Assembly: GCF_964199755.1 (NCBI RefSeq)
Contig: NC_133897.1
Span: forward strand, 115,143,579-115,207,578
DNA: 64,000 nt
Source: Larus michahellis
Lineage: Eukaryota > Chordata > Aves > Charadriiformes > Laridae
Direction of reading: 5' to 3'
In this document: positions 1 through 12,599 of the stretch, one piece after another
Numbering within the stretch: the first letter of the stretch is position 1
Layout of the letters: each line of letters opens with the position of its first letter
The notes under the pieces: generated by a model
What the model was told of the DNA's origin: nothing
What the model saw: only the letters and a program-made list of their open reading frames with translations
Databases searched by the model: none
Made by a program: the position numbers and the translations under genes

Positions 1-1901
1 TCACGGCACAATACTGTGGAGTCTGTTCTATACAAACTTGTTTATCATTATGCTATGGGCCATTACACATTGTTGTCATGATATTTGACATGTAGCAAGG
101 AGAAAGCTGATAACGGAATATTATGGGAAAATAAAATTTGGACAAAGTGAGGAAAACTCCATCTTAAAAAGCCAGAATCACTTTCTTTAAAGTCATGTCA
201 GGAATAAAAGAACACTTAGATGCAATAACTCCTGAGTGTATTTGGAGGAGCCTTGCTTAATCCACTGTCAATGTCAAGTAAGAATTTCAGAAGTAAAGAG
301 GCAATTAGAGGGGAGGGAGTAAGACACAAGACATGAGAGTCCGGCATGTGGTAAAATACATGGGGTTTCCTTCAATATCATGCCCTGGGGTGGTGCTTGG
401 GAAAATGTTGACATTTCATTTTGACTGTCTTTTATTTATATTCCACTTTGTATGGAATAAATAACCTTAAAATGCCTAAATACATAAAGCTGCCAGCAAT
501 TATTTGTATGGACACAGTCACGGATTGGAACTATCCAGGAGAGAATTGGAAGATTTTTTATTATCCACAATCCCCTACAGCAAGATTTAGTTTAAATAAA
601 ATGTAACTTACAACATATATTAACGAAGAATCCCAAGTTAATGCATGTTTCTGTTTATAATCTAGTCCATCTTAATAAATCAATATGAAATAGCGCGATA
701 TTATGTAAAAATTGTTTTAATTTGAAGTTCTTTAGCCACAAAAGTCATCTCTTGCACACTGCTTTGAATTACCTGACTAGTTTCTAATAAGTGACTGATG
801 CATGCCTGTTCTTTATAATATAGATTTTTAACATACTATATCTACTAAAAGCTACTTTGCTACTTTTCTGCCAAGCATTGCTACACATATAACTGAACAC
901 ATAAATTTATGGCTAATAGTCCTTTATTGAAAATTGTTATGATCGACTTATTTTAATACAATCTCATAGCAGGTTAATAGCAAAATATCCTCCATGTTCA
1001 TGTAAATATATGGTAAAGGTAGTATTTATTAACATTTATTAAACTTATTTGATTCACCACACAGATGATGGACCAGGAAAAATGGGAGAAATACACTCAG
1101 CAGAAGTGAAATCTCCCAAGTATATTAATAACATTGCCACATATTACAAACTAAGAATGTTATGTTAACAATTATTCAGGCTGATTCAAGGATCATAGTA
1201 GGAGTAGAGTGCCTCCTTTCACCTTGGAGTTTTTTAATTGTAAAAGGCGAGACAATAAAAAATATGGTGGATGGAAGTGATTTAAATAACTTCACAGTTT
1301 GCTTGCATTGAAAACTTTACTAGTAGTACATGCTTAAACTCTGTGATAATGGAGTCAAACACAGCATTTGCTAAACCACTATATCTAGGGATTTGGCCGT
1401 CATCAGAAAATAAAGATGTGTAGAGCAGCATTCAGAAGCACCCTATTGGACAATGAAGAAGACCAGACACCAAAAAAGAGAAAGAAAAGCAGCTCAGAAA
1501 TATTTATTATTAGTGCTTTTAAAAGACCATAATAGAACTGACAAATGAATTTGAAAAAAAATAAAAATAAGAGTAGATGTGGACCTGATCTCTAGACTGC
1601 TACAGGAAAGATGCTTGAGATCACCCAGTATTATATTCAGAAAAAAACAATCCTAAAGAAGACTTCTCATCAAAACTGAAAATCAAGGGGGAAAAAAAAA
1701 AATAAAAAGGGTCAGAGCTGACAATTAAGCGTGAAAGATAAAATATCAGAAAATATTTAGAGGACCATTCAGCTGGAGAGTATAGTCATCTAAATACAGA
1801 TGTTAACTAAGTTAAGCTAGGTGTCTAAGCCCCCATAGTCAGTGAAATGTATTCAGCTTTATATTCGACATTTACCACTCAGCAGCTAAAAAGGTCTCTG
1901 T

Positions 1902-1986
1902 AATTAGATTGTGTATATTACTAGATTTGTATTGGGAGAACTCTGAAATTAGATTGTCTATATTACAAGATTTGTATTGGGAGAAC
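1902..1986. repeat. 45-bp tandem duplication, two copies
   Basis: A 40-bp block at 1902-1941 recurs at 1947-1986 with only a couple of mismatches, giving a repeat period of 45 bp. It lies in AT-rich non-coding DNA and looks like a local slippage or replication duplication. Confidence 0.85.
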
Positions 1987-4900
1987 AGACAAATAGTTGT
2001 ATTTATTAGTCAAATCACCTACATTTAGGAAATTAATTCCAGCTGAAATCCTTCAGAAAGAGTTTGGTAACACACTATAAGGTAGATATGAGCTGGGAAT
2101 AGCTGTGGCCCTGTACAAGGGTCCAATGTGATGGTGAAACAAGGCATGTTCAAACTGATATAGCACTAAAAAGAAATCTTAAGTTAGTTTTATATACAAG
2201 AGCATCAGGCATACAAGACCTGAGTATTTGCACATGTCTATGTATATATTTTGGTAATCATCTGAACCTCAGGAATATGCCAATTTTTATCCTTCAAGTT
2301 GGGTCACCTATAGTAATTAAGCAAAAAATTCATACTAGTAAAAGATTCTGATAATCATGAGCCAAGAACAATTTAGGCCCACAAATGTAAATGCTTGTGT
2401 TCTTTGATGAACGCTTTTAAGCTTTGATGCATCATTGTAAAAAGTTACAACAGAAGATCTACCAGAAAATGATATCATAGGTTTGTGAAAAAATCCTCAG
2501 CTGGTTGAATAGTAAAAGTAGTATTCATAAATATGTTCTAAATGTTTTTTTATCAGCCAAACAGAGCAATGCTCAGATGTTTTTCCATCTGAACTGTGAG
2601 GAATTTTCACTTACACACTGCAAAAGGAAGGGTAACTCAGTGCTTTAAAAATAATTGAAGTGAGATTTATGTGTGCTTAGAAAAGTGTGAAAGCTTTTAT
2701 TTTATTTCATATGTCATATGTTTCTTAATTCCCCTCTTTCTTTGTTCAAGTTGTCATTTCTACTACACACAAGAACTGTCCAACCTGGAAATCAAATAGA
2801 AAGTCTGACACCTCCAAATAAGAAACCATGTAGATGTTTTTCACTGAAGACTGAGACTCAGCCAGGAGTATTTGTACACAACCGGTGTATTCAGATTACA
2901 CAGAATAAACTGAGAGCCATGGAGAGGCATATCTTCTTAGAATAATTTCTTTTAAATTTTCTATTATGTTAGTGTAAAATTTTGGAGATAGGAGGTATGT
3001 CCCTGAGGGCATAATAAGCTTGTGGCTATAGATATAATTTTAAACTATTGACTTCTCTTTCATTGCCCTCAAAAACTTATCACAATGCATTCAGTACGTG
3101 ACAGAGACAAAGGCTGCCTTTTGGATCTTTTAGCTTACAGCTATCTTACCCTGTTAAATTTCTTCACCTCACCTCTGTGTCACTCCACACAGCTTACCTC
3201 TCCAAGCTACCTCTGACCTGTCCTGAGAGCAGCCCAACTGGTACAGCTACAAGCAACAGGTCTAAGCATAACAACACAAAGGAGATCACTACCTACCTCC
3301 ACACCTAGTCCAAATGACTCTCACGTAGGTGAGACCCTTCTGAAGCAGCTTCACATCACATTCCTACACCCCCTTTCCAGCTATGCATCCCTCATACTGA
3401 TCTCAATAGCTCAAGCATCACCTACACCTCTCCTCACAACACTCACATCACAAGAAGCTTCCCACACCCACATGGTAGATCTTATTTAGGTTTAGCAAAA
3501 GTGTTTGAATACCACCACCTCTGTGCATTTTTTGGTTTGTTTGGTTTTTTTTTTTCCCCTTCAGAGTCCTGTTTGCTTCTCTCCTGAGTTTTTGAAATGA
3601 CTCATCTGTTTTATCACACAGAGGGATTTCTATTATTTATCAGAAGAGGCCGCACCACACGACCATAAGCCTCCACTGCAAAAAAAACCAACAACCAAAT
3701 ACCTATCACAATGATCCACCTAGGACTTACTTTCCGTTTAGGTAAGCTATAGGATCAGCAGTGCCTGCTACTATCCACACAGTCCTACCAGCAACTCGGT
3801 TAGAATGAGAGGTAGTAAGCTGTCATTTGGAAGCATTTCACCTGCATTTCAAAGAAGGCTATGGACTGGGGTTTGTCAAAAGTCCATCAGCTAGACTGAG
3901 TTTTCCACGCAGGGTCTTAAGTCACCATCCCCAAGGTTACCAGCAGCTAGGTCTCTCCTCCTTCTAAAACAAATCTACCACTCATTTTTGGTCCATGCTC
4001 CTCCATGCACCTGCTGGTGCTGAATGAGCGCTCTTTGTTTATAAATGCTTGAATTTTGCCTGTATGCCTTCTTTCCCTAATGAATGTGCCCAGACTGTGG
4101 CACAGAGGGAAATCTCAGTGGGTTTAATCCAGAGAGATTCAGAGGGATTCTAGGTGGTCCCTCTGAGGAAGAGGCAGCCTGTGTGTCAGGTCTGTGTGGT
4201 CAGCCTGTGCCTATGCCCTCTCTCTATTACACGTACATTAAAATATGTGGAATCTGTTTAACATGTACCATTCACAATAAGGCAGCTTATTTTATATGCA
4301 AATATTTATTCTTGGTTTTCAGTCTTCTAATGGTGAAAAAAGGACCCCAAGATTAAATTTGGTGGATGTTAGGAAGGTGTGAGAGAGAGGAGACTAGACC
4401 TTGAGCCAGGCAGGAGCAAAGGTGATTTGTGCTTTACAGCTCTACATACCATGCCAGTGTACCTTCAAACAGGGCAACACATGGTCTTTCCTGGTTAATG
4501 ACAGCGTTCAAACCAAAGAATATCACAGAGGTGCTCTCTCTTTAGTGGAGCTGGAACAGCTTCCCACAGGGACTGAGGTGCACTAATCCTCATGATATTT
4601 TCTGTGCTAGTACGACGACAATCTCACCAGCAGTCCCAATGACCTTTGACTTGCCCTGAAAGTGCACTCAGTGGTTATTACAGAAATTGAGGACTGATGT
4701 AAACAAAGAGTTCATCGTAAGTATCAGGTACTGAGGCATCATGCCAGTAGTTGGCAATTTGCTATTGCAAAGATGCATGCAGGTGGGTGCCTTCACACTG
4801 TGCAAGCTGATAATTTGTGGGGCAAAAAGGGCGCTGCCTGTGCTGGGTGCCAGAGCTTCAGCTGATGTATACTCTGCTAGTGTGGCTGACAGTGTTGTGC

Positions 4901-5037
4901 ATTGGCTGCTCTGAGGATTTGTGAGGCCATTGATGAGGTCTCCCTGAGAATTATAACAATTCTCTGCAGTGCATGAGTGTGTATCCTGGCTCTGGGAATG
5001 GACATCCTGCCTCTGGTACCATTCACACTTTCTGAAT

Positions 5038-5059
5038 ACACACACGCACACACACACAC
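5038..5059. repeat. (CA)n microsatellite
   Basis: A short CA dinucleotide run with one G interruption. It explains the Val-Cys-rich start of the minus-strand open frame that covers it. Confidence 0.9.
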
Positions 5060-5597
5060 CATGCTCTGGACACTGTGGATGGTCATCAGGGTAAATCAGC
5101 TGGACTACACCTCATAGCCCTTCACAAGAAATGTATTTATTGGTGGATTTGACATGACAACTATCCACATGAGATTGCCATGGCCAGCTTCCACGAACTG
5201 ATGAGTCCCTATTCTTGAGCTATCGTAGAGGCCTGGAAATGGGAGCCTGGATGAAATAATTGCCTGTCCAAATTGAGCCACATACAGAAGCACAGCAACA
5301 GCCACATGTTAGGAGGGAACAGGATTCATCAGAGCCCTGCCTGATTTGAGAGCAGTCAACACAGCTTCTTTAAGGTGCAAGAAGGGAGTCAACAACTATG
5401 TAGGAGAAGGTCATACAGTTGACACACCTGGATTTCCAAGAGGTTTCTTAAAAAACCTTTCATCAAAGACAAAGAAATTAATGCATAGAAAATTAAACTG
5501 CATACAAAACTCAAAAAAAAGATAGGAGGAATGGTCATTTCTCAATGCAATCACTTATTGCATTGTTCTGGATTATTCTGTTTAAGATACTCAAAAT

Positions 5598-6440
5598 TTT
5601 ATCACCTTGAGAGAAGAACGAGCAGGGAGATAACAAAATTTGCAGATGATACACAGCTATTCAAGGCACTAAGAACAAGAACTAACCGTGATGAATTTTT
5701 TTTGACCTTAAAGGGACAAGAGATTGGACAATAACTTGGTAGATTAAATTCAGTGTTGATAAATGTAAAGTGATGCACATGGGGAAAACTAATCTTAGCC
5801 TCACACAAAAAAATTATGAGCTCTGTACTGACCATTACCACTTGGGAGCAAGACCTTCATGTTATGATATATAGGTCCATAAAACCCATCAGGTTAGTGT
5901 TCTATAGCAGTTGAAAGAGCAAAACAAATGTTAAGAATTATCAGCAAGAGAATAGAGAACAAACCAGAAAATACCATGCTGCAGTACAAATCCATGTTTT
6001 GCCCACTCCCTGAATATTGTGTTCAGTTCTGATCTCCTCATCTGCAAAGGGACATACAAGGTTCATAGAAGGCATACAAGGATAATCAAAAGCAGGAAGT
6101 GCTTCAACAAGAGGAATAACTGAATTGGCTGGGACTCTTCACTCTGGAAAAGAGGCATCTTAGGAGCACATAGTAAAGGTCCACAAAATCCTTAGAAACA
6201 TGAAGAAGGTAGATAAGAACCAATTGCTTACTGCCTCTTCCAATCCAAGAACTAAGGACAAACAAGCAAGAGCTGGGTTCAAGACCAGCAAAAGCAAGTG
6301 GTTCTTCATGCAAGAGGGTAGTAGACATGTGGAACTCCTTGCTATTGTGGATGCAAAAAAATCTTACATGGGTTTAGAAAGAAACCAGACAAGCACTGCA
6401 TAGACAGGCAAACACCAGACAAATCCCACACAACACCATG
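5598..6440 (+). mobile_element. Old, diverged CR1-type LINE fragment (ORF2 3' half)
   Basis: The plus strand encodes scattered pieces of a CR1 reverse transcriptase. A KFADDTQLF block near 5634-5664 carries the FADD form of the catalytic motif. Later come a C-terminal portion with leucine- and arginine-rich sequence near 6125-6165 and a degenerate C-terminal stretch near 6290-6380. The frame is broken repeatedly by stops and indels. It is more diverged than the copy beginning near 6475, so it is probably an older subfamily into which, or next to which, the younger copy was inserted in the same orientation. Both boundaries are approximate. Confidence 0.75.
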
Positions 6441-6474
6441 ACAGACTACAGAGACCTCAGAAAATAAGAGGTGG

Positions 6475-7276
6475 ATCCATGCGAACCTCATGAAGTTCAA
6501 CCAGGCCAAGTGCAAGGTCCTGTACCTGGGTCATGACAATCACAGGCACAAATACTGACTGGGTGGAAAAGGGCTTGAGAGCAGCCCTGAGGAGAAGGAC
6601 TTGGGGGGGCTGGTGGACGAGGAGCTCAATATAAGCCGGCAATGCTCACTTGCAGCCCAGAAAGCCAACCGCATCCTGGGCTGCATCAAAAGAAGCACCG
6701 CCAGCAGGGCGAGGGAGTTGATTCTACCCCTCTACTCCGCACTGGTGAGACCCCCCGCCGGGAGTACTGTGTCCAGCTCTGGAGTCCTCAGCACAAGAAG
6801 GACATTGATCTGTTGGAACAGGTCCAGCGGAGGGCCACGAAGACAATCAGAGGGCTGGAGCACCTCTGCTATGAAGACAGGTTGAGAGAGTTGGGGTTGT
6901 TCAGCCTGGAGAAGAGAAGGCTCCGAGGAGACCTTATAGCAGCCTTCCAGTACCTAAAGGGGGCTTACGGGAAAGATAGGGAGGTACTCTTTATCAGGGA
7001 GTGGAGCGATAGCACAAGGGGTAATGGTTTCAAACTGAAAGAGGGTAGATTTAGATTGGATATTAGGAAGAAATTCTTGACTGTGAGGGTGGTGAGGCAC
7101 TGGAACAGGTTGCCCAGGGAGGCTGTGGATGCCCCATCCCTGGAAGGGTTCAAGACCAGGCTGGATGAGGCTTTGAGCAACCTGATCTAGCGGGAGGTGT
7201 CCCTGCCCATGGCAGGGGGGTTGGAACTAGATGATCCTTAAGGTCCCTTCCAACCCAAACCATTCTATGATTCTAA
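6475..7276 (+). mobile_element. CR1 LINE, 5'-truncated, with intact 3' end
   Basis: This is a classic avian CR1 3' portion. It begins inside ORF2, at residues equivalent to MKFNQAKCKVLYLGH. An open frame from 6642 to 7190 then runs to the natural ORF2 stop after DEALSNLI. The short 3' UTR contains the family's typical GATGATCCTTAAGGTCCCTTCCAACCC-like segment and ends at a CCATTCTATGATTCT tail. A frameshift near 6640 separates the first part of the reading frame (6601 frame) from the rest, so the copy is dead. It is less diverged than the neighbouring fragment at 5598-6440. Confidence 0.95.
6642..7190 (+). pseudogene. CR1 ORF2 C-terminal remnant
   Basis: This 182-codon open frame covers the C-terminal region of the CR1 ORF2 protein downstream of the reverse-transcriptase core. 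Visible blocks are [57 protein letters not shown] and the terminal DEALSNLI. No endonuclease or FADD active site is included, so it cannot be a working enzyme. It should not be annotated as a host gene. Confidence 0.93.
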
Positions 7277-10119
7277 CCTGCAGTGATGCAAGCAGTCACA
7301 GCTAGAAGAGTACTAAGGAAGTACCCTGTGCGCAGTAGGAACAATATAGCCCCTCTTTTGTTCTTATGCTCTGCTCTTAGCTCTCACAGAGAACCACCTG
7401 TGGCTGCACTCCATCCTTAAATGAGTGGCCTATTGTTGATTATCCTGCGCTATGAGAGAGAATAAGGCGGTACTAATGAAGCCATGTCCAGCATGCCCAT
7501 CACATGGATCTGAGTCTGCATCCGACACCATGCAGAGCACTGTGGCTCTTGAGCTGATCAGATGCTTAGCACTGTAGTATGAGCAGTTGCATCTCTACTT
7601 TTTGGCCTCTTCTGAAAACAGTTTAATTTTCAAGTCCATCTCTTCTGCGTATAAAAGTGTGTGTTTGAATATTTGTTCATTAATAAGTCAAACATAGCAC
7701 CATTAAAAAGTCAACCTTTGCTCATACCAGCGCTGAGAGAAGGCAGTTATTGCTTACTCTAAGCAAAAGGGAAGACTGAAGTGCTTCAGCAATGCCAAAG
7801 CAATTACACTTTTGTTTTCATGCAGTCCCTATAATTTTTTTCTAGACTGCTTCTGCTCTTTCTTTTAAGCCCTTTGCTAATGGATAGATCCTTACTGACA
7901 TATGAATGAGGAATGAACCTCCTTCTGTGATGTTTATGTTCTCTTGATTGTTTTGGACACTTCAACCCGGCTTTCTGTATGCTAGATTTAACTGGCATTG
8001 GACTAGAGTCAGAAAGGGATAGTCTCAGTGTAGCAGATGGCAGCCCTGGACACATCTCTGCTAGAATTGGACATCATGTTGTATCTCCAACAAAACTTTT
8101 CGTAGTAAAAATAAGATATATCTATTCTCATTTTTAATGCATTAAATCTTGCCACTAAGCCCAGAGAAAGTTTGGGAGTTTGGGGTATCATCTATATCTA
8201 TTATCACTCCAAGAGTGTAATAAAAAAACATCTGAGGAACAGCACAGCAAGGGGGTGATTCATTTTTAACTTAAAGTGTAATGATCTAGCACCTTTCCCT
8301 GCTCCAGCAAGCAGAATGAATATATGTGGAAAATCTTGTTTAAGAAGCTTCTAAAGGTGGTGCTAATTCATTCTCTCTTTGTGTGTGTGTGTGTGTTTTG
8401 AGTGATATTACTTCCTTGCTAACCATTTTGGATACACAGCAATGTTGGGTCTAGAAACATAACCAGAGCATAAACTTATTAAAGGACTCCAAGCATGGAC
8501 ACCAGGCAAATATAGGAGACATTCTGCTTTATCCCACTGATTTCTGGTACCCTAAACATCTCCAGAGTCTGACTACAAATAAAAATGGGACCACATCTTC
8601 AATCGCACAGCTCACTTGGCTTCAGTGTGCAAATTCAGATCTATCTAATACATCAAGTGATCTTAGTCCAGAACTGTCCCATGCAGGTTCTGGTCTCTGA
8701 TTACTGACAGGCTAGGTAGGAGAAAAAACCCCACTGAGCAAGCACATCACACATAATACCCCAGGATTGCCCATCGAGTCTGCAATAACCACTGTCCCCA
8801 CACCAAACTGTGGAGCAGATCCAGCCCCACTTCTCAGCCACAAAACCCCAGCTGTCCTGTGCTCGGGGCCTTGCATAAGGGGCTGGCATAATTCTGTGCA
8901 CTATATGTGCGGCAGCCCATGTATCAGCCTCCAGCTGATGTACGTTTGGTAGGATTCTTTAGACTTGGCAAGCTTTGCCTGGAGATTTTGGTCCTTTTAT
9001 TTTCAGATTTAGCCCAGCAGATTTACCACTAAGACTAAGAATCAGTTTTTACCTCCCAAATTCCAGTTCAGCGGAAACCAGTATCTAAAGGAGTAGTTAT
9101 TGCTTTACCAATGCTTAGTTGTTTACATCAGAAATACCATTATTTTCTCACCCCATTTCAACTTCACTTTGGGTACAGTTAATGCCTTAGAAAAGGTGCC
9201 AAAAGGGAGTCCTTTCTCTGCTTGAACAAAAGTCGCTGCTTTTAGTTTCTGTTTTATTTCTGTTTTGTCTGCATTTCAGAAGGTGGCCAGCACTTTAAAC
9301 AGCAATTTGGAATCAGTGTTTCCTGCTGTATTTCTCTTTCAGGCAGTGCTGATGTATGTACATTTTGAAAGGACAATCCTCCTTTGTCTCTCGGGCTGAA
9401 CATTAAACACTGCCAGAGCAGCAGAGCAGAGGGCCACTGGGAGGTGAGCAGAGGCTGCCAGCTAGGCAATCTGGAGAAAGCGTGATGAAATCCTCTTCTC
9501 AGCTACACTGCCTGTCTACTGACAACTAGAAAATACGTCCTTCATAGAAGCTGCTTGTGGTATTCAGTCATATATCATGGATTCCCTTCTGGAAATAATG
9601 GCCAAATAACACAATATTAAAGGGCCTTTTAAAATGATAATAGTGCACCTCAGTCACTAAAAAATGTTGTCCTTTTCTATTCTGAACCTCTTTACTATTC
9701 AGTACAAATGCTTGACCACAGCCCCATATTTTACCTGTATGTCATGTACTTCCTCTTTTCCCCCCCCCCTCTATCTATATATACTGATATAACATATAAA
9801 TACAGGAAAACAGACGCATTCTTAAAAACACAAATACAGTCTTGTAGAGAGCACTGTGTATTTTGTTACAGTATGTTTTGGAAAGAGGTTTTGAAGTTCT
9901 ATAGATACAAAAATCAATACCAATAGTCTCCTACCAGATACACACAGTAAAAAGAAATAATCATCAACCTGATAACAGGATCACAGCTCAGCCTGCCTAG
10001 CTTCAGTGCATATCCCCCTCCCCAATGCAAGCCTGGGTTCCTCGCCTCTTGAATGACCCAGCAGGCCTTGATTTTCCTTGATTTCCACTGAATTAGCACT
10101 GATCTGTTCTTCAACCTCT
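7277..10119. other. Gene-free stretch
   Basis: No gene, RNA or clear transposon was recognised. It contains a TG microsatellite (8379-8396) and a C-rich run near 9759. Open frames are short and on both strands without codon bias that I can judge. Confidence 0.55.
8379..8396. repeat. (TG)n microsatellite
   Basis: A perfect TG dinucleotide run of about nine units in non-coding DNA. Confidence 0.9.
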
Positions 10120-11860
10120 CCTATTCTCAAAAGCAGCATTTCTCTCTGCTTTGCCCCTTCCCCCTCAAAGGGTTTATGGACATTATTGACACTGAAAGGA
10201 CTCTGTTCCCTTTCCACCCCCCTGTAGAGCTCTCACCTCCTTCCTCGTTGGTCTCAGTGGGGACCTTCTCAAACACGTGGCCAGCTGTTTCTCTGTCTGG
10301 AGTAGGCTTCTCCATGGATGCACCTGTGCTGCCTGCTGCAAGTTGAACAGTTTCAGGCAAGGTCTTTGAGTGGGAGTTGGTAAATCTGAGGATGCTGCAG
10401 CTGCTGTTTGAAGCATCAGCTGGTAACTGTTTTCTCTCTGCAGGCACCAACCTCTGCTGTCAGCCTTGTTCTCCCTGATGACTAAGGAACCAGTGCTGCA
10501 CATACTTGGTACCAGGAGCTTTATGCACCAGCTGCTCTGGGGAGATAGGAGGCAGGGTGTGAGCAATGTGGAGCATTTTCTTGCAGATGTAAAGCCCAGA
10601 GAGCCTACATAAGAGCTTAACACTATTATTGCTTTTCTTGTGACTTTAGCCTGACTTTTGAGATATCCTTTGAGGTAGGTGTTGTTACACAAGAAGAGGT
10701 TTCACAGCATCTAATTTCAGGCATCTGATTCACCCTCCAGCCCTGCCTCCCCTCCTTCCTCTTTACTGAGCACAGACAAAAGCAAACCACCTGTGGCTGG
10801 GAGCCCACATCCCAGGGAGCCACACCCAGGGCAACCCCAAGTGTGAACAGTCTCCCACTTGGCATTTCCCAGACGTTCACCGTTGTCAGTCTCTGCTGCA
10901 AGTAAGTACTATATTTGTTTAAACATGGAGAACCACAACAATGCCTGAACAACTTGCCTCTGGGCCCCTGAATAAACTGCAGCCTGTTTGAGGCAGGTCC
11001 CCGGGGTACCCTGCAGGCCCGATGCCAGTTCCTGCCTGCAATGAGCTCTCTCTTTACCTTTGTGACAGAGAGGGCTGAGGATGCTGTCTCTAGCGTTAGG
11101 CCTCCTTAAATGTGTTTTCCCAGGCAGATTTCAGTTATTGGCAGGTATTCAGACAAGATCTGCCATGCACTGGCAAAGGCTGTCAGGGCCCTGGGCGCAT
11201 CATTCCCCTGCCTTGGGGTATGGCGTGTGGGCTTCTGGCCAGCCTGGGAATTGCTCAGCTCCAGGCTGCCCACCAGGAGAGCTCCTGTGAGGAGAGGGAG
11301 AGGCCCTGGCAAGGGCCAACCCTGGCTTTTGTGTGAGGGCCCGCCATGAGGCCTGGCCTGAGCTACCCCTGCCTCACATGGCCCTGCCTGCGCCAGGCCC
11401 CAGCCCCGGCTCCTGACTTGCGTCCTGGCCCAGCCTCAGCCTGTCCCCGTCCCCAGGGAAGTGCCCGATGCCCAGGACTGGGGCTGCCCTGGTGCCCCCT
11501 GGCTGCCCTCCTCCCGGCTGGTGTGGTGCGACAGGCCGTGGCTGCCAGGCCATGACCTGACAGACCCCGCGCGGAGCCCCTGTAGCCCCCCAGGAGCTCT
11601 GACTGACATTGTCCCCAAAAAGGGAAGAGTCTGGGTACGCAATTGCACCCCACACCTACCTAAGTGCCCCTGGGTACCTCCAAGAACGGCATAGCCCTCA
11701 GACCAAACACCTGCAGCCCACATTTGGGTTGCAGTGGTTCAACCCCATGACAAGGAGCAGGGGTAAGGGCACGGCGCCGCAGTCAAGGGGGTCCTGAGGG
11801 TGACAACCCCAGAGCCGAGGCATGGCGGGCATCCCACAGGGGCAACCAGCCAAGCAGCTG
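10120..11860. other. GC-richer segment with overlapping open frames, unidentified
   Basis: GC content climbs here relative to the desert on both sides, most strongly at 11180-11800, where C-rich and proline-rich frames are open on both strands. The many overlapping frames (minus 10183-10692, minus 10626-10952, both strands 11346-11723) are what high GC alone would produce. None matches a family I recognise. One segment on the minus strand (10437 down to 10237) has exon-like borders and is discussed as a finding. It could be an old LTR element, a lncRNA exon cluster or simply a GC-rich insertion. Confidence 0.4.
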
Positions 11861-12583
11861 TGGCCTTTGTGTTCCTCAGTCATGCTTTTGTCCCTTCTGT
11901 TTGCTGCTCTGGCTTGATTTATCATGTTTATAATGTAAACAGCAAGTACATTCAGATAGGGCCCATGCCATGCTATGTCTTCTCTCAGAAGCGCAGTAAG
12001 GTTTCATTTTTTTTAATCAAGCAATTGTCAGTATTCACCTGAACGTTCAAGCAGACCCAAGAGAGAGCCCTGCCATTTTTTCACTAAGAATAAATAGGGG
12101 ACCAACTAAGATTTCTGAAGAGCTGATGCAAAAAAACTCTCTGTGTCTGTTCGCACCTCCTGATTAGAAAAGGGCAGGTTTTACCAACAGATCTCTTTGC
12201 TTTTCTCAATGAACACATACTATATGACAAAAGGGCAGACAACCGAGCCCAAAGTACAAATTTTAATACAGAGTACAATTAATGCACACAGCCAAAATCC
12301 AAAAGGACAGAACCCACACAGTTTTCAGGTGCCAAGCATGGAGACTTGAAACTGTAAGCATATCCTCAGACCTGAGCATATATTAAGTTCGTAAAAGCAG
12401 GGAGATGACATTGCACTTACTCCATTTTCTTATGTCCAGCTTTAACACAATCTAATGGTCGTATGAAGCAACAACAATGGTTTATTATTACTTGCTGAAA
12501 GAGAAGAACAATTGGATTTGAATGATATATATAAACTGTTGCCAAATAGATTCCATACAATCTATATTATATGTGTGTAATTA

Positions 12584-12599
12584 TACACACACACACACA
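12584..12599. repeat. (AC)8 microsatellite
   Basis: A perfect AC run, preceded by a short ATGTGTGTAAT stretch that could pair with it as a small inverted repeat. Confidence 0.9.

Larger units (their letters stand above)
1..5597. other. AT-rich gene-free stretch
   Basis: No recognisable coding exon, RNA gene or mobile element was found here. Open frames are short and look like chance. The base composition is AT-rich with many short A or T runs. A minus-strand open frame at 4668-5057 was inspected and matches nothing I know. A 45-bp tandem duplication and a CA repeat are listed separately. By human synteny the L3MBTL4 3' end could lie upstream of TMEM200C, but I could not recognise any of its exons. 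Confidence 0.6.

Noticed and set aside
4084..4356. Cys-rich plus-strand frame starting MCPDCGTEG, resembling a zinc ribbon
   Set aside because: Only one CxxC pair is well placed, there is no conserved partner pair at family spacing, and there are no splice signals or supporting context.
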